This document shows, piece by piece, positions 34,101-42,057 of a stretch of 42,080 bases of DNA. The translations under genes and the position numbers were made by a program. Below the pieces are notes generated by a model, which saw only the letters and a list, made by a program, of their open reading frames with translations, ran no database searches and was not told the origin of the DNA. Where the stretch lies: the NCBI GenBank assembly GCA_944376695.1, contig CALWDM010000020.1:1-42080 (forward strand), in the 5' to 3' direction. The stretch comes from an uncultured Mediterraneibacter sp. Lineage in GTDB: Bacteria > Bacillota > Clostridia > Lachnospirales > Lachnospiraceae. The first letter of the stretch is position 1; each line of letters begins with the position of its first letter.

Positions 34101-36647
34101 ATCCGGCACGATATTGCCTTCCTCATCCGTGATATTTACGGTGATATAGCTTAAGTCAGCCCCATCCGCCGCGATCGCGTCTCTGTCGGCAGCCGCTTCA
34201 AGTTTCGCCGCTGCTCCTGTCGTGGTGACTGATGAGCGTCCTTCTGTATCTGCCACTTGCGTATACTGTCCGTCTGCAGTCCTGTCATATGCTACAGCTT
34301 CAATCGTCCCGGCTGCATATTCCACGTCCCATGTAAGGTACAGGTTTTTATGCTCCGCGGAATTTTTGTCCTCACCCTGATAGATTTTGTAGGTATACTT
34401 TCCGCTTCCGCTGTCTGAGGTCACTTCGGTGAATTCTTTCTCACCGATCTTTTGTCTCTCGGTTGATCCTTCCGGCGTAAAGTACAACTCCACCTTGTCA
34501 GCATCTGTGTATACGACTACCGGTACTTTGCCGCTGTTATTTTCCGCGACAACGTCTTCATTCCATGCCGGCAGTATATGCAGTGTCCTTACATCGTCAT
34601 TCCACTGGCTCTGGTAGAAATAATAGCTGTCTTTTGGAAGTCCTGCGGTATCAATGATACCAAAGTAGGAGTTTTTGGGGGATGGCCATGCTCCCTGTGC
34701 TCCTGTGCCGGTCCCGTTCCACGGAGTCGGCTCTCCAATGTAATCGAAGCCTGTCCAGACATATTCGCCTGCCACGAAATCTCTCTGGATGACGTCGTAC
34801 CACGCGCTGCTCGCCAGCGCGCCCCAGCCTACTCTCGAATTGTCATATGAGGTCAGCTTCTTGTCCGGGGTCTGTACAGCGGAGTCCGACCCAAGACGGT
34901 CATAAACGCCACGGCTGTTTACGGAGGAAGCTGTCTCTGACCCGTAGATGATCCAGTCCGGATTCGTTGTATGCTGAGTGTCATACTGCGCGCCGCTGTT
35001 GTAGTTGAGTCCGACAGCCCCGCCTGCGTCCGCCAGGTCATTTCCCATTGTGACTGACATGCCGGAAGTATTTCCCTTGATTACATTGTCGCCCCTTGTG
35101 ACAATCCTCGTTGAATCAAGTTCCTTCGTCCACTGTATCAGGTTTAACTGTATCTGACGGTAGCTGTCATTTAATGAGCCTGCGCCTTCCTGGACCTCGT
35201 TTCCGGTGGACCACATAATGATGGAAGGAGCGTTCTGCCCTCTCTTCACGGTGGCAGTCAGGTCAAACTGTGCCCATGTCATCCCATCTTCCGCGCCGAG
35301 GATCTCATTGTCCGCGCCCACCGCTGTATTGAAGAATCTGGCATAATCATTTGTATTGCCGTTTTTCGCCCATGCCCAGCCGTCAAAGAACTCATCGATC
35401 ACAAGGACGCCCTGCTCATTGCAGGCCTCGATCAGCTCGTCCGCCGCCGGATTGTGGGTCACGCGGATGGAATTAACTCCCATCTCTTTGAGTATCCTCA
35501 CCTGGCGGTCGATCGCACTCTCCCACGCCTCTGCTCCGAGAGCTCCCTGATCATGGTGCATGCACACGCCCTTGAGTTTCATGTTCTTTCCGTTTAAGGA
35601 GAAACCTGTATCCGCGTTAAGATCAAAATAGCGGAATCCGTATTCTGTGTCGTATGTATCCACTGTCTGTCCGTTAATCTGGACCTCTGTCCTCACGGTA
35701 TAAAGCGCCGGGTTATCGGACGTATCCCAGAGCGTCGGATTATTGACCGTACCGGATGCTTCAATCTCCGCCGGGCTTCCTGCCGGAACGTTCTGTGCCG
35801 CTGCGCTGAATGTCCCGATCGCGTTTTCCACATCCCCATCCTTCGGGAACACAGTGTGTTTCAGCGTCACGCTCTGGTCCTGATCAGAATCATTGACAAC
35901 AGTTGTGCTGATGTTTGTCGTGACATTGCTGCCCTTCTCCGTTTCCAGATCCGGCGTCTCGATCTTCGTCCCATACAGATCCACATGCACCGGGTCCGTG
36001 ATCGTAAGATCTACGCTCCGGTAGATCCCGCTTCCCGAATACCAGCGGCTTGACGGCGTCTGGTGGTCTACCTTGACAGTGATCACATTTTCCTCGCCGA
36101 ACTTCACATGATCTGTGATATCAAACGAGAACGGAGTGTACCCGTAGGGATGTGTGCCAAGCTCATGTCCGTTGATCCATACGGTAGAGTTCATATAAAC
36201 TCCGCCGAAGTCAATGCGCACCTGCTTTCCGGCCGCGTCTGCGTCAAGTGTAAAGTTTTTCCGATACCACCCGACTCCTCCTGGAAGATAACCGCTCTCA
36301 GCCTCCATTGACTGGGCGTATTCCTGCTCGATGCTGTAATCATGGGGCAGGTTTACCTGCTCCCAGCTCGAATCGTTAAACCCTGGCGCCTCCGCACCGG
36401 AAGCGTCGCCTTGATAAAATTTCCAGTTGTCGTTGAAGTTCTCCGAGCGTGTCGTCCCGGCATAATTATTCACATACACGACTTCCGGGTCCGAGCTCAT
36501 CTGCACAGCAGAGTCCGATCCCACACGGACGGACGGGCCGGCTGCTGATACCGAAGCCGGGATGACCATCCCCGCCGTCAGCACCGCCGCGATAGCTGCT
36601 GTTCCTTTTCTTTTTAAGTCATTCTTTTTCATCCTGTTTTCAGACAA
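31143..36647 (-). CDS. Surface-anchored GH2 beta-galactosidase, multimodular
   Basis: An 1834-residue secreted GH2 enzyme. A signal peptide is followed by the GH2 jelly roll (about 55-220), an Ig-like domain (223-330) and a TIM barrel (333-637) with acid/base E484 in MWSTGNEVQEG and likely nucleophile E571 in IYGSETASS. Then come a DUF4982-like domain (about 680-786), Ig-like and Big_4-like repeats (813-1085), two CBM32/F5-8C modules (about 1113-1256 and 1353-1513), Big_3-like and FIVAR modules, and a VQSGD sorting tail. I chose the TTG at 36647 because GGAGG lies 8 bases before it; the ATGs at 36662 and 36632 have no well-placed site. It is the first gene of the operon and probably removes terminal beta-Gal from host or milk glycans. 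Confidence 0.88.
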   Translation of the reverse strand: MSENRMKKNDLKRKGTAAIAAVLTAGMVIPASVSAAGPSVRVGSDSAVQMSSDPEVVYVNNYAGTTRSENFNDNWKFYQGDASGAEAPGFNDSSWEQVNLPHDYSIEQEYAQSMEAESGYLPGGVGWYRKNFTLDADAAGKQVRIDFGGVYMNSTVWINGHELGTHPYGYTPFSFDITDHVKFGEENVITVKVDHQTPSSRWYSGSGIYRSVDLTITDPVHVDLYGTKIETPDLETEKGSNVTTNISTTVVNDSDQDQSVTLKHTVFPKDGDVENAIGTFSAAAQNVPAGSPAEIEASGTVNNPTLWDTSDNPALYTVRTEVQINGQTVDTYDTEYGFRYFDLNADTGFSLNGKNMKLKGVCMHHDQGALGAEAWESAIDRQVRILKEMGVNSIRVTHNPAADELIEACNEQGVLVIDEFFDGWAWAKNGNTNDYARFFNTAVGADNEILGAEDGMTWAQFDLTATVKRGQNAPSIIMWSTGNEVQEGAGSLNDSYRQIQLNLIQWTKELDSTRIVTRGDNVIKGNTSGMSVTMGNDLADAGGAVGLNYNSGAQYDTQHTTNPDWIIYGSETASSVNSRGVYDRLGSDSAVQTPDKKLTSYDNSRVGWGALASSAWYDVIQRDFVAGEYVWTGFDYIGEPTPWNGTGTGAQGAWPSPKNSYFGIIDTAGLPKDSYYFYQSQWNDDVRTLHILPAWNEDVVAENNSGKVPVVVYTDADKVELYFTPEGSTERQKIGEKEFTEVTSDSGSGKYTYKIYQGEDKNSAEHKNLYLTWDVEYAAGTIEAVAYDRTADGQYTQVADTEGRSSVTTTGAAAKLEAAADRDAIAADGADLSYITVNITDEEGNIVPDAANNVKFTVEGEGRLVGVDNGKQDDHQSYQDNNRNAFSGSLTAIIQSTKNAGEITVTASAEGLDPATVKITTTPAADTTGGVTLRYYEMSRNYYVKTGNMPQLPEAVKAVYSDGTSKDVTVSWDTITEDQTTQTGTFSVAGVTDEGDRVSVTVNMIDQVAALLNYSTAVPVGQPPTLPDTRPAVLQSGEVISASFPVTWGEPEGSYDQAGTVNLTGTANVLGQELTVTASVRVQEQQVTIGGNVAGQASELSQDIEEKFWSDTLSAINDGNTAMDANNSGAANTSAWSNWNSTNKNSDTDAEITFRYDTQQRIGQVIVYFAKDGSGLRYPDAGTTKIYISETGEADSWTLVSAEETIASEDISKNVRQYTYDFEPQTATFVKLYVKNPIPSDLKNPSVAITEVVLNEWTGSYTTYSGADFTSMTVNGLDVGEGDLKAGEFNTEAVVVGSLEYETSENAAVTELPVYDGKKVLIIESEDHSERNTFTINLGAEVQGTADPEDDSRDYPVDNITANAGSEYTGQSATDGPAGSALDDNLNTWWHTDYSGGHTSAVEERWITLDLGSVQTIDGYRYYSRSGQSNGRVGQYKIEVSRDGQTWETAAEGTWENTVGWKLAEFDAADAQYVRLTGVTTYGEGSQQNKFMTAAEVRVRLAEDLTDISGAAVTVPDVKEVSAADADHPVTLTEEEITVTLADTPLRYGIDYVVSYENNTAEGTATAIVTGLGQYGYTGSARTDFTIKVTESADPELTGIRITTPCKVNYTEGETLDPSGLVLELTYNDGTTGTAAYSDAAAADFTFTPALDTALTTDMTTVIVEYAGKTTTFNITVSEKPQVIPPTQAEIDAALAEADQIMSQTDRYTAESLEAYSVRAAQLRAILEDVNASPEEKVQALADLEAAKGLLRQAGGSGSGDGQQKPGGGSTGGSQTDPGSGSQTDSGDKAVQSGDTQAPAMWAGAAVAAGAAVIAAAKKKSQRNKLSDQEREKA

Positions 36648-36737
36648 GCACTTTTCCTCCATTCCCTTTTCACTTTTACACAATTGCAGTTTTTTAATTT
36701 TTCGTAAAATACTGCCATTATGTGATTACTATTTTGT

Positions 36738-36766
36738 ATTGTATCATTTCTGTGCAATATTTTCCA
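36738..36766 (-). promoter_or_regulatory. Glycosidase operon promoter
   Basis: On the minus strand an extended -10, TGATACAAT (TACAAT at 36738-36743), lies 17 bases from TGGAAA (36761-36766). The leader is about 85 bases to the TTG start. The surrounding 300 bp (36648-36952) are AT-rich and hold no gene. Confidence 0.5.
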
Positions 36767-36894
36767 TTCAATTATGAACTGCTTTTAAAGATTCATTAAT
36801 ACTTCCAAATTTTACCGTTTAAATTGTTATATATACTCTGATTTTTGTGCAAAACACCAATATTTTAACCACATATCAACATCTCTAATAAGCA

Positions 36895-36934
36895 AACAAA
36901 AGGAGCCGCATCGCTGATCAGCGCCGCGGCTCCT
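36895..36934 (-). terminator. Terminator of the sucrose PTS-GH32 operon
   Basis: AGGAGCCGC (36901-36909) pairs with GCGGCTCCT (36926-36934). On the minus strand TTTGTTTGCTT follows. It lies 19 bp past the GH32 stop codon. Confidence 0.8.
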
Positions 36935-36952
36935 TATGCTCCAGAACATTAT

Positions 36953-38521
36953 TTATAAATTGCTTTCAATTACCCTGAATCTAATATCTGCATCTCCTGC
37001 TTCCACACGGACGCACGTCCTCTCAGGATAGTATCTTGTCGTAAAAACATATTCTCCATTGTTTAAGAATACTTCCACCGAAGATACATCCGCCAGAATC
37101 CTTACGCTTTCCAGCCGTTCAGGTTCAACGTACCGAAGCCCTCTCCCAGCTGACACGGATCCTTTATCCCGGCTTAAAAATCTCATCTCAAACCTTCCGT
37201 CCGTATATTCCAGTACAAGCGCTTCTGCGAGCACTGCGCGGAAATGGTTACCGGAAATTCGGTCCACGAGCATATCATAAACCTGGTATCCTTCTATCAG
37301 AAATGGTTCTGAAATAGAACCTTTTCCCTTTTCAGCCGCCGCGATGTCTCTCTCTCTCTCCTCCAGCTCCCTGACCGGCCGCTGGAGTACCTTCCCGTTT
37401 TCCACGAAGATTTCTCTGGGAAAGGTAAAGCAGTGCTGCCACCCGTTTTCTATGGTAGGATTGGTGTAATCTTCACAGTCCGGCATACCCATCCAGCCGA
37501 TCTGGATCCGCCTGCCGTCCTCTGTCTCAAAACTCTGCGGCGCGTAATAGTCGAACCCGTAGTCCCAGAGCCTGTACTCAGACAGCCTGTATCCAGTCTG
37601 TCTGCTCTCCGGCTGACCGCCCTCCAACTGGCTGCTTTCTGGCTGACTGCTCTCCAGTTGGCTGCTCTCCGGCTGACTGCCCCCTGAATTTCCGCATCCC
37701 GGCTGACCGTCGGCGTTCAGGATATCGCCCTCCACCAGGAAATAACCTGACTGGTACACATTCCGGTCTTCCCACACGCCGCCTTCCAGCCCCTGTACGG
37801 ACGCGGAGAGCAGCTTCACCCCGCTTACCTCAAAGTAATCCGGGCACTCCCACATATATCCGAAGGGCTCCTCTGTCTCTACCCTGCTGTGGAGCGTCCA
37901 GTTCATCCTGTCCGCCGACCGGAAAATCAGCGCCTGCCCTGTATCCGCTTTCGTCCTGGCTCCCTGTATCATATAGTAGAGTCCCTGCTCTTTCCATACC
38001 TTCGGGTCCCTGACATGGAGAGTCAGGTCTGACGGATAGTCTGCATTTTTCATAAGGAGCTGCTTTGGCCCGAAGCTCTGCCCGTCCCGGCTCGTCACGA
38101 GGACGGTGTTTGCCTCGCGCCCGGTGTTTATATAATCATAGTCTGCCCGGTCCTCCAGCTTTACATTTCCCGTATAGTACACGTACATCACGCCTTCCTC
38201 TGTGAAGGCGGAGCCTGAGTACACGCCGTGGCAGTCAAAGGGCTGATCCGGATAAAGAACCGCTCCCTGGTATTCCCACCTGACCATGTCCCGGCTCGTG
38301 CAGTGTCCCCACATCTTGACTCCGCCCTCAGCGTGAAACGGTGAGTATTGGAAATAAGCGTGGAAGACGCCGCCGAACTGGCAGAGACCGTTCGGGTCAT
38401 TCAGCCACCCTGTCGGGGGCATCAGATGGATCTCCTGCCGGAACCGGCTGTCCGCAGCCGACGGTTTTTCTTCCTCTGCTTTTTCTGTAAGTCTGATCAA
38501 ATCCCTTGTCAGTGCGTTCAT
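36953..38521 (-). CDS. scrB: GH32 sucrose-6-phosphate hydrolase, with a repeat insert
   Basis: A 522-residue cytoplasmic GH32 enzyme that splits beta-fructosides, expected here to act on sucrose-6-phosphate from the PTS. The motifs are WLNDPNG (nucleophile D42), RDPKVW and WECPDYF (acid/base E225). The beta-sandwich domain lies at about 390-522. Residues 282-306 are an inserted run of pentapeptides (SQPES, SQLES, SQPES, SQLEG, GQPES) between two blades of the propeller, absent from usual ScrB proteins, which are about 480-500 residues long. I chose the ATG at 38521, which has GGGAG 7 bases upstream. It follows the PTS gene by 63 bp. Confidence 0.9.
   Translation of the reverse strand: MNALTRDLIRLTEKAEEEKPSAADSRFRQEIHLMPPTGWLNDPNGLCQFGGVFHAYFQYSPFHAEGGVKMWGHCTSRDMVRWEYQGAVLYPDQPFDCHGVYSGSAFTEEGVMYVYYTGNVKLEDRADYDYINTGREANTVLVTSRDGQSFGPKQLLMKNADYPSDLTLHVRDPKVWKEQGLYYMIQGARTKADTGQALIFRSADRMNWTLHSRVETEEPFGYMWECPDYFEVSGVKLLSASVQGLEGGVWEDRNVYQSGYFLVEGDILNADGQPGCGNSGGSQPESSQLESSQPESSQLEGGQPESRQTGYRLSEYRLWDYGFDYYAPQSFETEDGRRIQIGWMGMPDCEDYTNPTIENGWQHCFTFPREIFVENGKVLQRPVRELEERERDIAAAEKGKGSISEPFLIEGYQVYDMLVDRISGNHFRAVLAEALVLEYTDGRFEMRFLSRDKGSVSAGRGLRYVEPERLESVRILADVSSVEVFLNNGEYVFTTRYYPERTCVRVEAGDADIRFRVIESNL
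37604..37678 (-). repeat. 15-bp minisatellite inside the GH32 gene
   Basis: Five in-frame 15-bp units, alternating as 30-bp pairs, encode the Ser/Gln/Glu-rich insert at residues 282-306. Confidence 0.75.
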
Positions 38522-38584
38522 ATCCATTCTCCCTGTCTGTATTATCATCAATCTGATCGGTTGCTTTTTCACTGTGCGGTCTGC

Positions 38585-40564
38585 TCAGTGACTCTGTTTT
38601 TTCAGCGTCATGACCGGATCGTCTGTGCCGACCGCCCCGGGCGCTGCCTTTTCCACTTCGGAATACTCATCCGCATTGGTGAGGATGACCATCGTAGCCG
38701 CCGGATACCCTTCCGCGCGGATCGTATCCAGGTCCGCCTCTATGAGCACGTCTCCCGCGCGGACCTGCTGTCCGTCTGACACTTTCTTTGTAAATCCTTT
38801 TCCGCCCAGCTTCACGGTGTCCACCCCGATATGGATCAGCAGTTCGCCGCCGCTCTTTGTGGCAATACACACCGCATGTCCTGTATCGAATACATTGATC
38901 ACCTCTCCGCCGCACGGGGATACGATCCTGCCGTCCTCCGGCTCTACTACCACAGTCGTGCCCAGCATTTCTGAAGAGAATGTCTCGTCGCTCACTTCAG
39001 AAAGGGGGATGATCCGCCCCCTGACAGGGCTCTTTACTGTCTCTTCTGTAATCTGTGCGGCCGCTTCTTCCGCGTTGGCCGCTGCCCCTGTCTCTTTCTT
39101 TGCCTCTCTCTCTGCTCCTGCGGTCTCAGCTGCCGCTGCTCCTGCCGCCGCTTTCGCCTCTATGCCGGCTGTCTCTGCCTTCGGATTCTGGTCTTTATAT
39201 ATAATGAAAGAGATCACAAACGCAACGCCCACCGCGATCGCCATTTCGATCACGTACTGCACCGGCTGCTCCAGGCAGAGCAGGATCCCGAAGATGCCTG
39301 TCACTCCCGTGCCTTTTGCCCCGAGATGTACGAGAGAAGCATACAGAGCCCCGCATCCTCCGCCGATGCATCCCGCGATGAACGGCTTGAAGAATCTTAA
39401 GTTTACACCGAAGATGGCCGGTTCTGTGATCCCCATGAACGCGCTCAGCGATGAGGGAAGCGCCAGTGATTTGATCTTCTTATCCCTGGACTTGAGCGCC
39501 ACCGCAAGGGCTGCCGCTCCCTGAGCCACATTTGCCGCGCTTGCCAGCGGGAGCCAGTATGTCACGCCGTACTGCGCGATCTGTCCGATATCGATCGCAG
39601 TGTACATCTGATGGATACCCGTCACGACTGTCGGCGCGTACAGGCCGCCCATGATCAGGCTTCCGATGCCGAGCGGAAGTGTGAGCAGCCACTGGATACC
39701 GCCGAGGATCGCGTTCTCCGCCCAGACGAAGACCGGCCCGATGATGGAGAGCGTGAGGTAACCTGTCACGAACACGCTGACCAGAGGAGTGACGAAGAGG
39801 TCCAGTACCTCCGGCACGATCTTGTGCAGCCTTTTCTCGATCACCGAGAGAAGCCATACCGCGATCACGACCGGGATGACATGTCCCTGATAGCCCACCA
39901 TGTCGATGTCGTAGAGCCCGAAAAATACGGACTGTGTCTGCTGTACGCCCTCGGTCGCCACGGTGTATGCATTCTGCAGAGCCGGGTTGATCATGATCAT
40001 GCCGATGACCGCGCCCAGATACGGGTTTGCCCCGAATGCCTTTGCCGCTGAGAACGCGATCAGGATCTGGAGGAAGGTGTACGCTGTATTGCTGAACAGA
40101 TTAGCGAACACATAGATCGAACTGCTCGTGTCCATGCTGAGAAAGCCGTTATTGATCATGAAGTCCAGGGAGTTCATGATCCCCATGAGGAAACCGCTCG
40201 CCACGATTGCCGGGATAATCGGTACGAAGATATCTCCCAGCAGTTTGATCGCGCGCATGAAGACGTTCTGCTTCTGCGCTGCCGCCTCCTTTGCCTCTGC
40301 CTTTGAGCTGGCAGTGATGCCCGCGATGGCGATGAACTCGTCAAACACCTTGTTGACCGTCCCTGTGCCGAGGATGATCTGGAGCTGCCCGGACGCCTCG
40401 AACACGCCTTTCACTCCGTCAATGTTCTCGATCGCGCCCTTGTCTGCTTTGCTGTTATCCGCGATCACGAGCCGCAGCCTGGTCGCACAGTGTGCGGCGG
40501 ACACGATATTTTTGCTTCCGCCGACCTGAGCCAGGATATCCTGTGCAGTCTTCCTGTAATCCAT
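38585..40564 (-). CDS. scrA: PTS sugar transporter EIIBCA, sucrose/beta-glucoside family
   Basis: A 659-residue PTS permease in BCA order. The EIIB domain (1-80) has phospho-Cys C26 in AAHCATRLRL. EIIC (about 100-455) has about ten membrane segments. An Ala/Glu-rich linker (about 465-505) joins the EIIA domain (about 510-640) with phospho-His H578 in ELLIHIGVDTV. The family imports sucrose, trehalose or beta-glucosides as 6-phosphates. The GH32 gene next door makes sucrose or a related fructoside the likeliest substrate. AGGAGAG lies before the ATG. The operator at 40620-40637 indicates repression by the LacI protein from 40829. Confidence 0.92.
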   Translation of the reverse strand: MDYRKTAQDILAQVGGSKNIVSAAHCATRLRLVIADNSKADKGAIENIDGVKGVFEASGQLQIILGTGTVNKVFDEFIAIAGITASSKAEAKEAAAQKQNVFMRAIKLLGDIFVPIIPAIVASGFLMGIMNSLDFMINNGFLSMDTSSSIYVFANLFSNTAYTFLQILIAFSAAKAFGANPYLGAVIGMIMINPALQNAYTVATEGVQQTQSVFFGLYDIDMVGYQGHVIPVVIAVWLLSVIEKRLHKIVPEVLDLFVTPLVSVFVTGYLTLSIIGPVFVWAENAILGGIQWLLTLPLGIGSLIMGGLYAPTVVTGIHQMYTAIDIGQIAQYGVTYWLPLASAANVAQGAAALAVALKSRDKKIKSLALPSSLSAFMGITEPAIFGVNLRFFKPFIAGCIGGGCGALYASLVHLGAKGTGVTGIFGILLCLEQPVQYVIEMAIAVGVAFVISFIIYKDQNPKAETAGIEAKAAAGAAAAETAGAEREAKKETGAAANAEEAAAQITEETVKSPVRGRIIPLSEVSDETFSSEMLGTTVVVEPEDGRIVSPCGGEVINVFDTGHAVCIATKSGGELLIHIGVDTVKLGGKGFTKKVSDGQQVRAGDVLIEADLDTIRAEGYPAATMVILTNADEYSEVEKAAPGAVGTDDPVMTLKKQSH

Positions 40565-40828
40565 ATTATCTCTCCTTCCCTTTAATTAAGCAATTTATGT
40601 CATATATGAAATCTATTTTTATGAAATCGATTTCATATCTTTGTATAAATGATATGAAAAAACAGAGGATTTGTAAATAGGGCATTTTTACTGATATTCA
40701 GCCGTCAGATTTGTGCATTATTATAGTAACCTGCCATGTTTCACGATATTGTTACCCGAATACTCCGCCTGCTGTCAGCATTCCATACTGTTACCTTGTC
40801 AATCTCTTTTTCCCTGTGATTTCTCCGC
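40565..40828. other. Spacer between PTS and LacI genes
   Basis: Apart from the PTS promoter and operator, this 264-bp stretch holds two direct repeats, ATATTGTTACC (40746-40756) and ATACTGTTACC (40785-40795), 39 bp apart, and an inverted AGTAACC near 40725. A minus-strand TATAAT lies at 40720-40725 without a good -35. No terminator is evident for the LacI gene. Confidence 0.4.
40620..40677 (-). promoter_or_regulatory. PTS operon promoter and operator
   Basis: On the minus strand TTTACA (40672-40677), 17 bases, TATCAT (40649-40654), start near 40642. The perfect 18-bp palindrome TATGAAATCGATTTCATA (40620-40637) lies directly downstream of the start point, where a bound repressor would block transcription. 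A further half-site, TATGAAATC, lies at about 40605-40613. The palindrome is LacI-family-like. It also misses the CcpA cre consensus by one base. Confidence 0.7.
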
Positions 40829-41908
40829 CTAAAACCCGACCAACCGGAACCCCAGCTTCATCTCCACAGGGATCTTCTCTCCCCGCTCGATCACATCCAG
40901 AAGCAGCTCCGCGCTGCGTATCCCGCTCGTCTTATAGCCAAAGTGCACAGTGGGGAGCCCGCCTGTGGCTGCCTTTAAAAGCTGGTTGTCGCCGAACCCG
41001 GTGACCGCGATCCTGCGGCTATCTGCCGGGGCGTCAGCATCCGGCAGAACGAGCCGGGTCTGAGGCAGGACGGACCGATCCTGCGCCAGATCAGGCTGGT
41101 CCTGCCGCAGAGCAGGCTGATCCTGCGCCAGGATAATCCCACGGTCCCTGAGCGCCTGGAGCGCCCCAGCGGCGATCGTATCCGTAGCGCATGATATCAC
41201 GCCGATGTCCGTCCCTTCATCCAGAAGGGAGAGCGCCGCCTCGTATCCGGATTCCGCCCGGAACGCGGCTATCCGCACATACTCCTCTTCCAGCACCCTG
41301 CCCTCCGACTTCAGCCCTGCGCGGAATCCGTCCTCCCTCGCCGCGCCCGCAGCCTTATCCTCCCGCGTGACGCCAACATAGGCGATGTGCTTCCCGCTCA
41401 GAGACGCCGCAAGCTTTCCTATTGCTTTTCCTGCTCCGTAATCGTCATGGTATACGCAGTTTGCATATTTCGTATACTGTCCGATCACCACAACAGGGAT
41501 CCGGGCATTCCTGAAAAATTTTCTGTGCTCCGCTGTAATCACAGTACCGATGAGGAGGATGCCGTCCACAGGGTATTTTTCAAATAATCGAAGGTATTCG
41601 ATCTCTTTTTTCGCATTATTATCCGTGCTGGCGAGAAGCATCTGATAGCCCCGCTCCGCCAGCACACTGCCGATCCCCTCTGTGACGCGGCTGATACTCT
41701 CCGAATTGATCTTGGGCGCTACAACCCCGACCAGGCTGGCGCGTTTCGTCCGCAGAGTGCGCGCCTGCGCGGAGGGACGATACCCGGTCTCTTCGATCAC
41801 TTTTCTTATCTGTGCGCTCTTCTCCTCGCTGATATATCCTCCGTTTAAGTAGCGTGATACCGCCGCGCTGGAGACATTTGCGAGGCGGGCGATTTCTTTG
41901 ATGGTCAT
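40829..41908 (-). CDS. LacI-family repressor of the sucrose operon, with a heptad repeat
   Basis: A 359-residue LacI/GalR regulator. The N-terminal helix-turn-helix is MTIKEIARLANVSSAAVSRY with the hinge near 45-58. A periplasmic-binding-protein-like sugar domain fills the rest (SLVGVVAPKI, VDGILLIGTV, RIAVTGFGDN). Residues 260-287 are four heptads of the form LxQDxxx, placed just before the conserved AVTGFGDN strand, where family members normally have a short loop. I chose the ATG at 41908, which has AAGGAAG upstream; the longer frame to 41968 is excluded because the promoter lies there. It probably controls the PTS-GH32 operon through the palindrome at 40620-40637. Confidence 0.88.
   Translation of the reverse strand: MTIKEIARLANVSSAAVSRYLNGGYISEEKSAQIRKVIEETGYRPSAQARTLRTKRASLVGVVAPKINSESISRVTEGIGSVLAERGYQMLLASTDNNAKKEIEYLRLFEKYPVDGILLIGTVITAEHRKFFRNARIPVVVIGQYTKYANCVYHDDYGAGKAIGKLAASLSGKHIAYVGVTREDKAAGAAREDGFRAGLKSEGRVLEEEYVRIAAFRAESGYEAALSLLDEGTDIGVISCATDTIAAGALQALRDRGIILAQDQPALRQDQPDLAQDRSVLPQTRLVLPDADAPADSRRIAVTGFGDNQLLKAATGGLPTVHFGYKTSGIRSAELLLDVIERGEKIPVEMKLGFRLVGF
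41048..41131 (-). repeat. 21-bp minisatellite inside the LacI gene
   Basis: Four in-frame 21-bp units encode LAQDQPA, LRQDQPD, LAQDRSV and LPQTRLV. The first two are the closest relatives. Confidence 0.7.
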
Positions 41909-41958
41909 GACAGCGTCAACTTCCTTCATCCAATGTATTTTCTGTTTACTGTAAGGAA

Positions 41959-41987
41959 ATTGTATCATGCATTTTCTCCACTTTCAA
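41959..41987 (-). promoter_or_regulatory. LacI gene promoter
   Basis: On the minus strand TTGAAA (41982-41987), 17 bases, then the extended -10 TGATACAAT (TACAAT at 41959-41964). Transcription would start near 41952, giving a 44-base leader to the ATG at 41908. Confidence 0.75.
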
Positions 41988-42019
41988 TTCCAACAAAATA
42001 CTGACTGTTATTCACTTAT

Positions 42020-42057
42020 GATAATGTCACCTTAGGATTCTCTTGAGATAATGTCAC
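42020..42057. repeat. Direct repeats at the right edge, possible insertion-sequence end
   Basis: GATAATGTCAC occurs at 42020-42030 and 42047-42057, each followed by CTT or TTT. Repeated short blocks of this kind are typical of the termini of IS21-like elements. The window ends before any transposase, so this is only a suggestion. Confidence 0.3.

Noticed and set aside
41909-41968. Longer LacI start at 41968
   Set aside because: It lies inside the promoter (TACAAT at 41959-41964), so it cannot be in the transcript.
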